This document shows positions 33,600 through 46,399 of a stretch of DNA of 64,000 nt, piece by piece. Position 1 is the stretch's first letter, and the number at the start of each line of letters is the position of its first letter. This DNA is from Capsicum annuum (Eukaryota > Streptophyta > Magnoliopsida > Solanales > Solanaceae). The notes below the pieces were generated by a model. It worked only from the letters and a program-made list of their open reading frames with translations, did not search any database and was not told the DNA's origin. Location: NCBI RefSeq assembly GCF_002878395.1, contig NW_025861691.1:60930-124929 (forward strand), written 5' to 3'. The position numbers were made by a program, and so were the translations under genes.

Positions 33600-36500
33600 C
33601 ACAAAAGGATCAGGAAATTTCTCCTAATGTGGTTACCGGTATGTTACAGGTCTTTCATTTACATGTTTATGCTTTTCTAGATCCCAAAGCTTCTCTTTCT
33701 TTTGTAACCCCTTACATAGTTTTCAACTTTGGAGTCAGTCCTGAAACCTTAACTGATCCTTTCTAAGCATCTACCCAAGTGGGTAAGTCTATCATAGCCT
33801 GACAAGTATACAGAAACTGCTCGGTTACAGTGTCTCAAAAAGCTAACATCATTATTGACATGGATTAGCTTCATTCATGCCATGCTTCAGTTGATTATAG
33901 AAATAGAATCATTCATTTTTAGTTTTCAAATGAAAAAGTCCATGAATGAAGGGGTAGTTCTATATCTCTTAGGGGTCAGCTTATTTCGTACCTTAGAGCG
34001 AGGAAAATGATATCCAAGAGGTATGTTTACCATCTTGTGTGAGTCAAAGACTCTAGATCTGAAACTCCCAATCTTGAGTCGGTGTTTGTAGTAAGGGAAT
34101 TTTCTTATGTATTTGCTGAAGACCTTCCCAGAGTTCCTCTCAAAAGGGAAATTGACTTCGAAATAGACCTTCTTCCAAATACTCATCTTATCTCTAATCC
34201 GCCATACCGAATGGCTTCAACTGAACTTAAAGAATTGAAAGAATAGTTGAAAGATCTCTTATATAAGGGATTCATTTAGGCCTAGTGTTTCCCCATAGGG
34301 CGCTCTAATCTTCTTGGTGTAAAAAAAAAGATGGTTCTCTTAGAATATGCATCGATTATTGTTAGTTGAACAAAGTTATAATTAAGAATAAATATCCACT
34401 TCTCAGAATTGATAACTTATTCGACCAACTTCAAGGTTCCAATTATTTCTCTAAAATAGACCTCAGATTTGACTATCATCAGCTCAGAGTCAGAGAATGT
34501 GACATTTCAAAAATAGCTTTCAGAACTCGGTGTGGTCACTTTGAGTTCCTAGTCATGTCCTTTGGTCTAGAAAATGCCCTAGAAGCTTTTATAGACTTGA
34601 TGAAAAGAGTGTTTAAATAGTACTTGGACATGTTCCTCATAGTCTTCATTGAGGACATCCTTGTCTATTCCCATAATGAAAATGATCATGCAGACCACCT
34701 CAGAATTGTATTGCAGACTGTTAGAGCCCATCAATTATTTGCAAAATTCAGTAATTGTGAATTTTGGCTAAGATCAGTAGCCTTTCTTGGTCATATCATT
34801 TCCGATGACGGCATTAGAGTTGATCCTAAAATGACTGAAGCTGTAAGAAACTTGCCCAGACCCATCTCTACATCAGATATCAAGAGTTTCTTGGGTTTGG
34901 ATGGCGATTAACATTGGTTTGGTGAGGGGTTTTCATATATTGCATCCCTCATGTCTATATTGACTCAGAAGAAAGTCAAGTTTCAGTGGTCAGATTCTTG
35001 CAAGAAGAGTTTTCAGGAGTTTAAGTCTTGACTTACCTCAGCCCTGGTTCTGACATTTCTAGATGGTTTAGACAATTTTATTGTGTACTGTGATGCCTAC
35101 AAAGTTGTTTTGGGTTGCATTCTTATGCATAAAGGTAAGGTTATAACCTATACCTCTAGATATCTTAAGTACCATTAAAATAATTATCCCACCCATGACC
35201 TTAAGTTAGCAACTGTTGTATTTGCTTTGAAGATTTAGAGGCATTATCTCTATGGGATGCATGTTGATGTGTTCACAGATCACAAAATCATGCAGTATGT
35301 ATTTTCACAGAAAGATTTGAATTTTGATCAGTGTAGGTGGTTAGAATTGTTGAATGATTATGATATTAGTGTTTTGTACTATCTGAGCAAGGCCAATGTA
35401 GTCACAGATGCCTTCATTAAGTTGTCTATGGGTAGTGTTTCCCATGTTGAAAAGGATAAGAAGAAGCTAGTTCAGGAAGTTCTTCAGCTTACCAGATTAG
35501 GTGTTTGTTTGGTCAGTTCTGTTGAGGGTAGTATATGGGTTCAGAATAGTTCAGAGTCTTCATTGGTTGCCGAAGTGAAAGAAAAGAAAGATAAATATCC
35601 TAGCTTGGTCGAGTTGAAAGAGTCAGTCAGAGATCAAAAAGTAGAGGTTTTCTCCCAAGGGGAGATGGTGTGTAGCGTTGCCAGGGTAGACTATGTACAC
35701 CGTGTGTAGATGATTTTAGACAGAGGATTCTTATAGAAGTGCATGGTGCGCGTTACTCTATTTATCCAGGGGCCACTATGATGTATTGTGATTTGTGAGA
35801 AATCTATTTATGGAGTGGCATGAAGGGAGATGTTGCAAAGTTTGTAATAAACGTTCTATTTGTCAGCAGGTTAAGGTTGAGCACCAAAAGCCTAGTGGCA
35901 CTATGCAGGAGTTGAGTATTCCCACTTTGAAGTGGAAAGAGGTGAACATAGACTTTGTGATGGGTTTTCCTTGTATTCACCATCAGCATGATTCAATTTG
36001 GGTCATTGTGGACAAGATGACCAAATAAACCTATTTCTTGCCAGTCCATACTTCTTATTCAACTGAGGAATATTCCAAGCTCTATATCATAGAGTTGGTT
36101 AGGTTGCAATAAGTTCCGTTGCCCATTATTATTGATAGAGGTACTTAATTTACCTCTCAATTATGGAAAGCCTTCCAGAAGGGTCTTAGTACCTAAGTTC
36201 ACCTCAGTACACCTTTCACCTCAGACAGATGGTCAATCAAAGAGGACCATTAAGACCCTAGAGGACATGTTGAGAGCATGTGTTATCAATTTTAAGGGTA
36301 GTTGGGATGATCACTTGTCATTAATTGAGTTCCCCTACAATAACAGCTATCATTCCAATATCCAGATGGCTCCATTTGAGGCTCTATATGGGAGGAGATA
36401 TAAATCTCTAATTGGTTTATTTGAGGTAGGTGAGACTACTTTGATAGGGCCTGAGTTAGTATATAATGCATTAGAGAAAGTTTAATTAATTAGAGAGAGA

Positions 36501-37005
36501 GGCTTAAGATAGCTCAAAGCTGATAGAAATCTTATGCAGATGTTAGGAGAAAAGATCTTGAATTTGAGATTAGTGATTTTGTATATTTGAAAATCTCTCC
36601 CATGAAGGGAGTGAAGAGTTTTGAAAAAAAGGGGAAACTTAGTCCCCGGTATGTTGGCCATTATAGGATCTTGAGCCACTTTGGAAAGGTAGCTTATGAG
36701 TTTGATTTGCCTGCATATTTGGCTTTTGTACACCCAGTGTTCCAGGTTTTTTTACTGAAGAAGTGTATTGAGGACCTAGCTGTTGTAGTGCCTTTAGAAA
36801 GCGTAGATGTTTAAGAGAGTCTCTCTTATGAGGAGTTTCCAGTAGAAATCCTCAATCGTCAAATTCGAAGACTAAGGAACAAAGAAGTTCCCCTAGTCAA
36901 AGTTCTTTGGCTGAACCAGTCCGTTGAGGGAGCCACTTGGGAAGCAGAAGCAGATATGCGAACCAAGTACCCTCATCTTTTCTCCGTGAATTCATACTTA
37001 GCTTA
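33600..37005 (+). pseudogene. pol remnant of F: protease, RT, RNase H, integrase, chromodomain
   Basis: Protease: LDPKASLSFVTPYIVFNFG near 33676 (the G of the motif is replaced by K). [22 protein letters not shown] near 34390; catalytic FIED (near 34648) in place of FIDD. RNase H: VFTDHKIMQYVFSQKDLNF from 35269. Integrase: zinc-finger remnant CCKVCNKRSICQQVK (35833), catalytic VNIDFVMGFP (35942) and, in shifted frame, a DRGT remnant near 36136. C-terminus GHYRILSHFGKVAYEFDLPA (36659) and chromodomain RQIRRLRNKEVPLVKVLW (36860), ending YLA-stop near 37005. Full domain order but many stops. Confidence 0.85.
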
Positions 37006-37216
37006 AGGTAACAGTTTTCCTTCAGTTATCTCTATTCCATTCTTATTTCCAACTATGTAATCAGTCTCATGACATTTCATGTATTCATGAATCAGTTAGT
37101 CACGTGTCATATTTTAGCCACAGTCATGTAATCATGTTTCAGTTATGCATGTTCAGTATGTAATCTCAGTCCCTCAGTATTCTCAGCTTAATCAATCTCA
37201 TTCGAGGATGAATATT

Positions 37217-37230
37217 CCCAAGGGGGAGAT
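37217..37230 (+). other. F polypurine tract
   Basis: CCCAAGGGGGAGAT immediately before the 3' LTR, as in the LARD (11534-11547). Confidence 0.85.
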
Positions 37231-39448
37231 ATAATAATACCTCGCACTTTTCTAAGTTCATTCCAGCTTAGTGCAGGTATAAGAGGCTTAGAACCTGAAA
37301 ATTTGGCTAAGTATTGGGGAATTAGTCTTATTTTTGGCCTCTCAAATTCAATGATTTTTAAATTGCCCTTTCCAAACCCAAGACATAAATTTTAAAGTTA
37401 ATTCATGTTCAAGGATGTAAGTAGCATATCTCGAGAAAGTTTTGGATTTTTCGGATGAGGATCAGACCATGTTTGGGTTTTCATTACAGTAGCTCACCGC
37501 GATTGCACCGAGTCGTGGTGGCTATAGTGATGGTCACATCATCGCGTTGCGGTGATAGTAAAATTCGGGTTCCAGTTGCAAATTGAAATTACAGAAGGGC
37601 AATCTGATCTTTTTCCACTGCCCCAAATCATGAAAACATGGGATTAAACTGCTGAAGGAGCATAATTTGCCCATATTCCCTAATTTTATTCAACAAAATC
37701 CCTAAACTCTCTTATTGTTCATTAAGCTAAACCTTCTTTCAATCCAAGAAAGATCAAGAATTGGTGTCTTCCAAGACAAGAACATTTAAGTTTGTGATAT
37801 TCTTCAGGATTTAATCCTTAAAGGTATGTTAGATGTTCATCCATGAGCCCTTTTCACCCATGGAATCCAAAAATCTAATTTCAAGTTTAAAGATATAATT
37901 TTTACATATTATCATGAATTTTAACCATGAATTCCCATGAATTTCAATTTTATATTATGTTTACACATAATTTGTTGTTGAAGTTAAACCCTATATGTTT
38001 GAATGACACTTACTCGTTGGTTTGTACCTAAAATTGTGATTTAGTATCGAAAATCATGATATTACTACATGTTTAAAACTATTCCCATGCTAAAATCATG
38101 AATTAAGAGTGTTTGATGAAATTCCTAAAGGGATGAGTTTTGAATAATGATTACTTATCATGTCCTTAAGGTTTTGGTACGGTCTTGTTGTTATTGCTAT
38201 CGAGTCCTGGGGGCTTTGAATACCCAAAATCTAGCTGCTTACCTAGTCTTTAGTATCTACAGAATGGTTTAGGATAGTTATGAGCATTTTCAGTTCAGTC
38301 AGTAATCATAAATAGCTAAACTTAGTTTAGTCCAGTATTCAGTGTCTTCCAGTTGGGAGTAAGATTTGGCACCGAGTATATGCAGGGATGACGGTTCCCG
38401 CTAATTAGGCAGAGTCATTAGTAGCAGTTCATGTATTCTAGAACTATGTATCCAGCATAGGATATGAGGAGTCACCCATCAATTTAGGCTTGACTACCTC
38501 TCAGGGGTCACCCGTCAGTTTAGGCTTGACACCCTGATCCTTCGGAACATCAGTTAGTGGATCCATACAATCATTGTTAGTACTTATGGCACGACATTGA
38601 CACCCTACCAACTGTGGTTATAGGTTAGACCCCATTTAGCTCATTTAGGGCATGTCGGTTAGATAATAGCTTGCACAATCTCAGTCTAGTATTCAGTTTC
38701 AGGTTTTCTTAACCATAGCATTCAGATATCAATTATCTAGTTATCAGTATTTCAATATTTCAGTATTTTAGTTTACAAATAATTTCAAAATTTGTTTTAT
38801 GCTTGGTTATGCATTCTTAGTCTTTCTAGTTTTCATGCATTCTTACTCAGTATCTCATGCTATACATTTAGTCAGTTATCACTTTATGCATATGAACCGA
38901 TGCATTTCAGCCTAACCTCATCTAATGTACTAGTACATTTAAAGTACTGATCACATACTCATGTCTTGTGCTATTATGTCTTATATCATAGGTTTGGACG
39001 CTCAAGTTCCTAACTGTACTTAGACCTTCTAGTGTATCATCAGCAACAATAGAGATGAGTCCTCATCCTTTGAAGACAAGTTATCTCATGTTTAGTTATA
39101 CCAGTAGTTCATTTATTTACTCAGTCAGAGTTAGTAGGGGGCTTGTCCCACAACTCCATAGCCAGTCAATTTAGAGGCTTTCAGACTAGTACAGACAGAT
39201 AGTCAGTTTTCAGTCTCTATTATTAGTTGTTTTATTAGTATTGACAGTATGTTTTAGATGTTTTAAAACTATGATTTAGTATTGATTTTCAATTGTTAAA
39301 ACCTTATGGCATTTTTTAGTTAAGTTCCGCACATGTCTTTGTTATTTTATTCAGTGCTCACAGCAGGTACCAGCTCTTGGGTTAGCTTGTAGTCCTTCAG
39401 GGCTATAAGCACCGCGTGGTGTCTAGGGTGTACTCTCGGGGCGTTACA
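37231..39448 (+). repeat. Element F 3' LTR
   Basis: About 2218 bp. The start is decayed (ATAATAATACC for TGTAATACC); it ends GGGGCGTTACA. The U3 has a GC-rich module at about 37490-37560 (CTCACCGCGA, GCGGTGATAG). Splice-donor-like AAG|GTATGT at 37821-37829. Its end matches the element A LTR. Confidence 0.85.
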
Positions 39449-40988
39449 ATTTATAAGCTTTTCAAACCATGCATTCTAAATGTAAATGACTCACATTGGC
39501 CTTGAGTAACACTTAAGATTTCAAACACTAAAATGAGATATGAAACATATGATTAAACTTAGTGTACCACTACACAGTTTCTAAAATCTTTACTTTTACT
39601 CTTTCTTATGGGAGATTCTTCTAACTGACATAAACCACGTGAGCTACCATAGAGTCCAATGTCTTACCCATATTAGGGAGAGCTGTCTTACCCTTGTCAT
39701 CGTAATAGAACCTTATCTTCATGAACACTAAACTTTATCCATATTGGGAAAAGTCTTAACGTAAGTTCGCTCATAGTTTTTGGGAACTCAGGATATGCTC
39801 ATTCGCATTCCCATCTCGATGCTAAATACTACTCCTAGAATACTTATATGCTCATACTTTAAGAAATCCACCTTAAAATAGCATAAGGCTTTTAAAGAGT
39901 GAGAGTCAGTTATGCTTCTCTTTACTTTAAATCATAATCAAGATGGACAAATGTGGATTTCGTATATTATGTTAATTTCAAAAGATCCACTTTTTCTTTA
40001 AATCATAGCACAAACTTATCAATGGAGCTTAAGAGCATAATCTTCTTGTAAACTCAATACTTGTACTTAAAACTTATAATACATTCTTAAATTCTTAGAA
40101 ATTCATGATAAAACTTTATACTCAATAATCATCTTAAAATACTTCAACAATTCCAATTAGAATAAGGAAATTATAATCATAATATGAATCTTATAAATCA
40201 AATATGGATGTAAGTAAACATGATGCACTTAAAGCCTTCAATCTCATGGAAATATCATAATTCAAAAATATGACTATTTGGGTATGAACTCTAATTGGAA
40301 ATCATGAAATTTAATCTTTAAAATAAGTTTTGGGTACAAAGATGAGAGAGGATCCTTGTTTATAAACCCTACATACCTTATATTTCTTGACTTGGTGAAG
40401 TAAACTTTGATCTTGGAGACTTGGGAGATGATATTGAAAGAAAACCCTAATCTTGTTCTTGAGAGTGGAATGGGAGATTTTGTTGTTTAATCGACTGAGG
40501 AAGATGGAAAAAATAATGCCCCTTGGGGTTAATATGTCGTGGGTTGTGAGTTATAAGGGGTAAAAGACTAAAAATCCCATGAACTTAACTTCTCAGAATT
40601 TACTTGCCAGTTCTTATGAGTTGAGCATATGACTCATATGCAAGGGTACGACTAGTCTTTGCATCTCGTAAGCTTGGCAACATCTAGAAGGGTACATACT
40701 GATCAACATATGAATTGACAATACGACTCATATCTTTATAATACGACTCTTATCCCCACTCGTATCTTGGACTGTATCTCAATGAGTCTTCACTGATGTT
40801 CTTACGAGTTGGCTTCATACAACTCCTACCCTTCTTGACGACTTCTAGGGATATGTTGTACCTTCAATAAAAAGTTCACCATGCCACATTATCTTGGGTA
40901 AAAGTCCCATACACGACTCATATGTAGTTCATATGACTCAATGGGTAAGTCGTATGTTGGACAGAAGCATTCTAAGACAGGGTATTAA
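39449..40988 (-). repeat. LTR remnant H
   Basis: Minus-strand LTR beginning near 40988 (CAGGGTATTA on plus, start of LTR on minus) and running to 39449, where F starts. Its interior matches the minus-strand solo LTR (TGTAAATGACTCACAT near 39479 and 48849). The U3 module at 40610-40975 repeats TACGACTCATAT-like words. Donor-like AAG|GTATGT at 40379-40371 (minus). The other part of the LTR is not in the window. Confidence 0.7.
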
Positions 40989-41067
40989 GTTGGAATATGA
41001 GCAGGAATAGGAATAGTATATAGAATCCTACTTGGAAAGGGATTGTCACCTATTCCAATACCAATAC

Positions 41068-41069
41068 CA

Positions 41070-41100
<31 letters not shown>

Positions 41101-41152
41101 CACACATATATTAAATTATGTTAATACACAATTATATATATACACACACATC
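41068..41152. repeat. Microsatellite cluster (TA)n and (CA)n
   Basis: (TA)n near 41070-41090, (AC)n near 41092-41106, then TATATA and ACACAC again to about 41150. The flanking 40989-41225 shows nothing else. Confidence 0.85.
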
Positions 41153-41227
41153 ATAACAAAATCTTTCATTAATAATAATCCAAATTAAAATATGCAACAA
41201 ATTAGTAATCTAAACCCAAAATCAAGG

Positions 41228-41345
41228 GGAATCTTAGTAGCTTAGTTGGTTAGTTACCTGAACTTCCACCTTGTTGGTGAGGGTTCTCCCCCCATTGTAA
41301 TACCCTCCCCCATTCCCCTTCCCCAACCCCCAATTTTTTTTATAA
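41228..41345 (+). mobile_element. tRNA-derived SINE remnant
   Basis: TAGTAGCTTAGTTGG fits an RNA polymerase III A box (TRGCNNAGTNGG), and GAGGGTTCTCCC about 40 bp later fits a B box (GGTTCNANNCC) with changes. A C-rich stretch and an oligo-T tail (41333-41341) follow. This is the layout of plant tRNA-related SINEs, including those known from Solanaceae. Body length and tail fit; family assignment needs a library search. Confidence 0.6.
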
Positions 41346-43794
41346 AAAAATAAATAACCAAAAGCAAAATGCTAAAGTCAAATAATCATTAATTTTTCTA
41401 CATAGTATCAAATTTGAGTGGCAATAAGTCTCACGAAATTCAAAATCAAAAAGATCAATATTAAAGAATCACTTCTTTCTTCATCTTCTTCATTTTTGAC
41501 AATCATCTCCCTCAAGTGAGGTCAATTTTTTCATCACTTCTTTCTTCATCTCCTTTGTTTTGGATAACTACAAAAAGAGAATAAATAATCTTAATTAGAA
41601 CTTAAATGACAACATATTAATAGAAGGTAAGTTAGGCGATTATGTATAATACCATAACGAGCAGCGAAGGAAAAGAAAAAAGAAAATAAACATAGTTCTT
41701 CACTCCACAAAAAACTTCAAAAGGGTATAAATTATTAACATACAATACCATAACAATCGTGTATTAAAGAGTAGCATACTCTCTAATTACTTTTCATTCT
41801 GCTCCCAGTGCAGATAATCATTATCTATGATAATTGGTTTTCAAACTCAACCAATAAATGAACAATTCTATCATATTCTGAATCATCTGGTTCATCGATA
41901 CCCATGTATCGCACAATGTCTTAAAAGTTAGGACATATATTTAGGTAGGTAGAAGTATTCAATAAAATTGAATTCACTTAAATAACTTGGAGTGCCCTTG
42001 TTCCTCCAAAAGATTCACAGTTGGTTAGCAAGATAACATCAAGAATTGTTACTTGGGTGGCTAAGTGTTTGTCATAAGTTGGAGACCACAACTTATTGGA
42101 GCAGCATTGTTTGGTGTCTAAGCCTTCTAGTCTTTCCTATACCAAGTTCCCAACTCTCTCAACAAACAGTGGTAAAACAAGTCTACAATACTATGTTGTT
42201 TTCTTTTTCTGGTTCAATATTAGTGTAAACATGGTCAAAATCACAATAGCAAATGCCATATAAATCAAATCATCCCTAGTATTTTTTCCAATCATGAGCC
42301 ACAAACCCAAATCCCTACAAGCCCGAAACTCATATTTGGCAGCAAAATTTCATGTGAGATTAAGAAACAACCTAGAATTGAACATCAGGAACTATTTTCC
42401 ATCAAGAGAAAGATCAAATAAGGGACATGAGCTGCATATACCAACACGGTCTGCCACAACTGAAATCCTCATTCAGTCCTATCTAATAGTTGCATTTCTA
42501 ATATTTATAATAAAAGGACAGAAAGACAGATATTGTTAAGTACATCAGTTTGAAGTCTCCTATCTTGTAAAGTTACAAATCCAGCAAAAATGATGGACAT
42601 TGGAACTTATGGAGACACTTAAACAAATAGTAATGGAGGCACATAAATAAACATTTCGGATGACAAACTATTATGCATAAACGTTTTCCAGAAACTTCAA
42701 GGGATTTCAGGATTATCAAACAACATACAAACTACCAATTGCCATGATGCTCATTTTCCTGTTGAAAGGGATGCCAATAAAAAAAGAAGAAAAGAAGATA
42801 GACCTTGATTCTTCTTCTTTTGTCCTAATAGTTGTTTGTTTCATAAAGCTACTAGTGATCCAACTAAAATAAAGCTCTTAACTTTCTGGTGATTTCTTTA
42901 ACACCCTTCTTGATTCATGATTGTTCAAGTCTGATCTGTAAGTTCAGAAAATATATAAAATGTTGAGTACTACATATGGATAGAAAATTAAAATGAAATA
43001 AGGTACTACATATGGATAGAAAATAAGGAACTGGAATCATCACTTTACGTATGTGAAGAAAACTACTTGTAGAAAGGCATATATTCAGAGTTGGTTTAGA
43101 AGAAAGAATCTGTATACACCTACGCTTGTATCTTATTAAGTTTTTAGTTTCTCATTTGATGTTCGATATTAAAGAGAGAGTATAACATTATATTTTATAA
43201 CTTGAGAGCTTTGATAAAACCGAATAATTACTTCTAACTCTATGATAATCCTTATAGGTATGTCTTTAAGTTAAGCCTTTTCCTTCCCCGCCTAACCTGA
43301 TGAGAGAAAATAACCTTAACTACCTCTATAAACAACCATCAAAAAGGATATGTATGAATATGTAGCTTTCTGAAGCAATTACCTGAGCATAAAGTTTATT
43401 TTCTAATATATAGAACAATTCCAATCCAACTTCAACTACTTCTGTAAACATCCTCCAGAGATAGTTCACTTTTTTCCTTTATAAAGATGCAGATAAGTCC
43501 ATTCGTAACTAGGTATATCATTCAACAAATCTGTCTTCTATTTGTGTTAAGCTTGCGCGGGTTCCACAAAAAAATTCTTAGTACGGAAAAACTATTTTTT
43601 TCAAAGTCGAGATAATTTTTATTTAGTTTTGCCAAGTCTCCAAATCTTGTTATCATATAAGCATGTTTTTTCAATTCAGTAGACAAATAAGACAACACAA
43701 AAAATCATGTTACTTGAATTCAATAAATTCAAAGACCCGCGACTGAAAAAGTGAACAAGAGTACAAACAAGGGAGTAAAACCATGTGCATTTCC
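41346..43794. other. AT-rich low-copy sequence with no confident gene
   Basis: No LTR, pol or other transposon motif. One minus-strand stretch (41919-41825) could be a terminal exon, listed separately. Other short open frames (for example 42294-42539 plus) have no supporting motif or splice context that I trust. Confidence 0.5.
41825..41919 (-). other. Possible terminal exon, unknown gene
   Basis: On the minus strand an acceptor-like CTAACTTTTAAG precedes an open stretch reading DIVRYMGIDEPDDSEY, then DRIVHLLVEFENQLS and a TAG at 41827-41825. Acidic, codon-like, 31 residues. I do not recognise the family and found no convincing upstream exon, so this may be a gene relic or chance. Confidence 0.25.
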
Positions 43795-43801
43795 TTACAC
43801 G

Positions 43802-43895
43802 TGGATAATACGACAAATCAACCAAAGCAGTGACAGTTATACTACGAGGCCTTGCTTTTGCCAACGGTGTAGCCTTGAGAAAAGACAAGTCCTTT
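43802..43895 (+). pseudogene. Strictosidine-synthase-like gene fragment
   Basis: The plus frame reads YDKSTKAVTVILRGLAFANG and then VALRKDKSFVL. The block G-L-x-F-A-N-G-V-A-L followed by KDKSFVL is a hallmark of plant strictosidine synthase-like (six-bladed propeller) proteins, which also include non-alkaloid family members. It is only about 31 codons: a stop precedes the Tyr, and after SFVL the sequence departs from the family and stops at 43939. No further exon is evident. A longer antisense frame (43939-43676) is a shadow. Confidence 0.65.
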
Positions 43896-43935
43896 GTACT
43901 AGGCCTTACTCCCATTTTTTCTTTTGTCAAAGGGA

Positions 43936-44740
43936 ACACATAGCGCCGTGATGTTGGATTTAGATAAAATGTTAAAATATAAATTTATGTGTAAAAATTA
44001 CTGAATCTTCACAAACGGTAAATTTAAATTCATAATTTTAAAAATATAATAATTTTAATGCTAAAAACCTTAAAAATTAAACTCAAATAATTTTAAATCT
44101 TAAATCTAGCTCTTCTTATTGTTTGACGTCTAGCCCTCTTGACTTGTTTCGTCATAAAAGCTACAGTTGATGATAAATTATATTTTGCTTTAAAAGGGTT
44201 GCCAATCTTGTCAAGGTAAAATATTTATTCAGAATTTATTTTATGAAATAACCTTATTAAATATATTTTGAACATTTGAATATGACTTATATTTTATATA
44301 TTTATTTAAAGATAGGATCGTATTGGAAGAACTGATAACTTTCTCTGATTTTATAATTGGACTAATAAGTTGAAACAACTAATTTTTGTAAGGGTTTCAA
44401 ATAAAATGGAATGAAGAGAGTATTTCACTTTGAAGATGCCATAAGATTATTTTTTTTTTGGTTTTAATTTGTCTGTTACTTTCCTTTTTAATTCTTTGAA
44501 AAAGAATATTTTTTTTGGAAACTCTTTAATTCTAACTTTTCACATAACATGTTTAGGATCACACAATTAAAGAACATTTAGGTACATTTGACAATTTTTT
44601 TTTTAAAATTCAATGTCAAGTCAAAGTTAAACAAATAAACAAAATCAAAGATATTAACAAGTTAAATGAGATATCTAGAATAAGATTGACATTAAACTTA
44701 TGAGATATTCAGAATTAAGATTGGGATTGAATAATTTATC
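43936..44740. other. AT-rich spacer
   Basis: Very AT-rich with poly-T and poly-A runs; I see no gene, LTR or pol motif. Confidence 0.6.
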
Positions 44741-44978
44741 AGACTAAATTTATATCTTCACTCAAAAAAAATATAATATTAATACAAAACTTAATCATGG
44801 AGTATTAGAGGCATCCCAAACGACCCCTAATCCCTACGCTCAATAATTAATCCAATAAACAGCCCATTATAGCAATAAACTAAAAGTAACCCTATTTTTT
44901 ATGGATCCATTTTATATTACTCAAACTAGCCCAAATCTACATTATATATAGAATTATGGACTGCTTTTCTAATTTCAC

Positions 44979-44997
44979 ACACACACACACACACAAA
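44979..44997. repeat. (CA)n microsatellite
   Basis: Run of CA units just after a TATATATAG (44944-44951); copy 2 has only a short ACACACAC remnant near 47326. Confidence 0.85.
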
Positions 44998-45925
44998 CCT
45001 TAGCCGCTGCTATGTTATGCAATATCATTTTCTCTGTCCTTCTCTATTTTTGCCTCTATGCTGCTTTCTTCCAACAAAAATGACAGCTTGTGGTACCTTT
45101 TTTTATTTTTTTCTATTTATTTCATTTGTGTTTCTAATGATTTGTATCTTTCTTTCTGTATTTCTCATTTTCTTCAAAATTTTGTTTTAATTCGATTTCT
45201 CCTAAATTATCATAAAAATTCATTTTTTTTTATTTTATAAGATTTGAGAAAATAACAGTTAAAGATGTATATGAGGTTAAATAGTGTGGAGTTGCATGTG
45301 GTATCTACAGTGATAGGCAATTATGAGAATTTTGTTTTAAAAAGATTTAATATAATTTTCTTTTAAGATCTATGATTGTTTTTAAGGGATATATGAACTT
45401 TTTTAATAGGATCCATTTCAATTTTCTAAAGAGTAGAATGTTAGATAAATTAAATGTTAGTAGGCCTATATAGATAAATTAAATGTTAGTAGGCCTATAT
45501 TTAGTATAACAAGTGTGTAATTAACGTATAAGATACACATAAAATTATGCATAGATTATGTAGTGATTATTCAAAACAAAGGCAAATATTGAAGTTTGAG
45601 AGATTTTGAGCAGTGCAAATTTTTCTTTAGAAAGAAAGTAAAAGTCAGGTTAATTAAGAGATAATATGCCTATATTTAATTAATAATAAATGCATAACAT
45701 ATGCATATTGATTATACATAGATTATGTAGTATTTCTTTATCAATTATACATTAATTTATATATAATATTTACCAATAATAGAAATAGTCTCAAATGAAG
45801 GTAAATATTGAAGTTTGAGAGATTTTTGAATTAATTTATCGAAAAAGACTATTCAATTGTAGCAACAAGATGAATTATGATTGTTCTAACTCAAATCAAT
45901 GGGAAGAGGCAAAGGGAATTGCTCT

Positions 45926-46399
45926 ATGGATGATATAGCAACACAAACTGTTCATTCTTCTCCAAATGTTTACTCAATGTGTAAGTTTACTATTACAAAT
46001 AATTATTTTATTTTTCTTTTACTACTCTTGTAACTCTTTCTAGCTTAGCAACATAAGTTTTCATATTTATATTTAGTTTTCTTTTTAACTGAAACTTAGT
46101 TTCCTTATTTGATGCATCGCTTTGTGATTTATATATACTATTTTGCTATTGGAACTATATGATATATGAACATGTAATACGAGCCTAGATTTTGTTTTGC
46201 CAAAGCAACAATGCAAAGGTTGAGGCCTTCACTTGTATCTAGCATTGGATTGAATGAACACAATAGAGTTATCAATAATGAAATGAGAACTGGGTGGGAT
46301 CAACATATAGAACATAGTTTTAATAAACAAAAACTAGAATACGACAATATAATGAACTCAGCGATGCAACTAAACAAAAAATGCATCAAACTTATTTGA
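45926..46399 (+). pseudogene. Candidate two-exon small gene in duplication copy 1
   Basis: Exon 45926-45980 (MDDIATQTVHSSPNVYSM) ends at a strong donor, T|GTAAGTTT. An acceptor CCAAAG at 46200-46205 continues the codon phase into STMQRLRPSLVSSIGLNEHN, with a stop at 46397-46399; the joined frame is 82 residues. In copy 2 the donor is damaged (GTATAAGT, 50771) and exon 2 stops early after IGLNE (51040). I recognise no domain. It may be a relic of the gene that was duplicated, or chance. Confidence 0.2.

Larger units (their letters stand above)
32193..39448 (+). mobile_element. Element F: Tekay-like chromovirus lacking its 5' LTR
   Basis: Has primer site, gag, protease, RT, RNase H, integrase, chromodomain, polypurine tract and 3' LTR in the standard order, about 5.0 kb internal plus 2.2 kb LTR. 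Where the 5' LTR should be there is instead the start of the inverted X LTR. Many stops and frameshifts. Same family as A by LTR end and gag. Confidence 0.85.

Noticed and set aside
42870..42936. Possible minus-strand terminal exon (SDLNNHESRRVLKKS) after a TTACAG acceptor-like site
   Set aside because: Very short, no partner exon that I could confirm, no family recognised.
43676..43939. 87-codon minus-strand frame with a donor-like GTAAGG
   Set aside because: The opposite strand carries the strictosidine-synthase-like block, which explains the openness.
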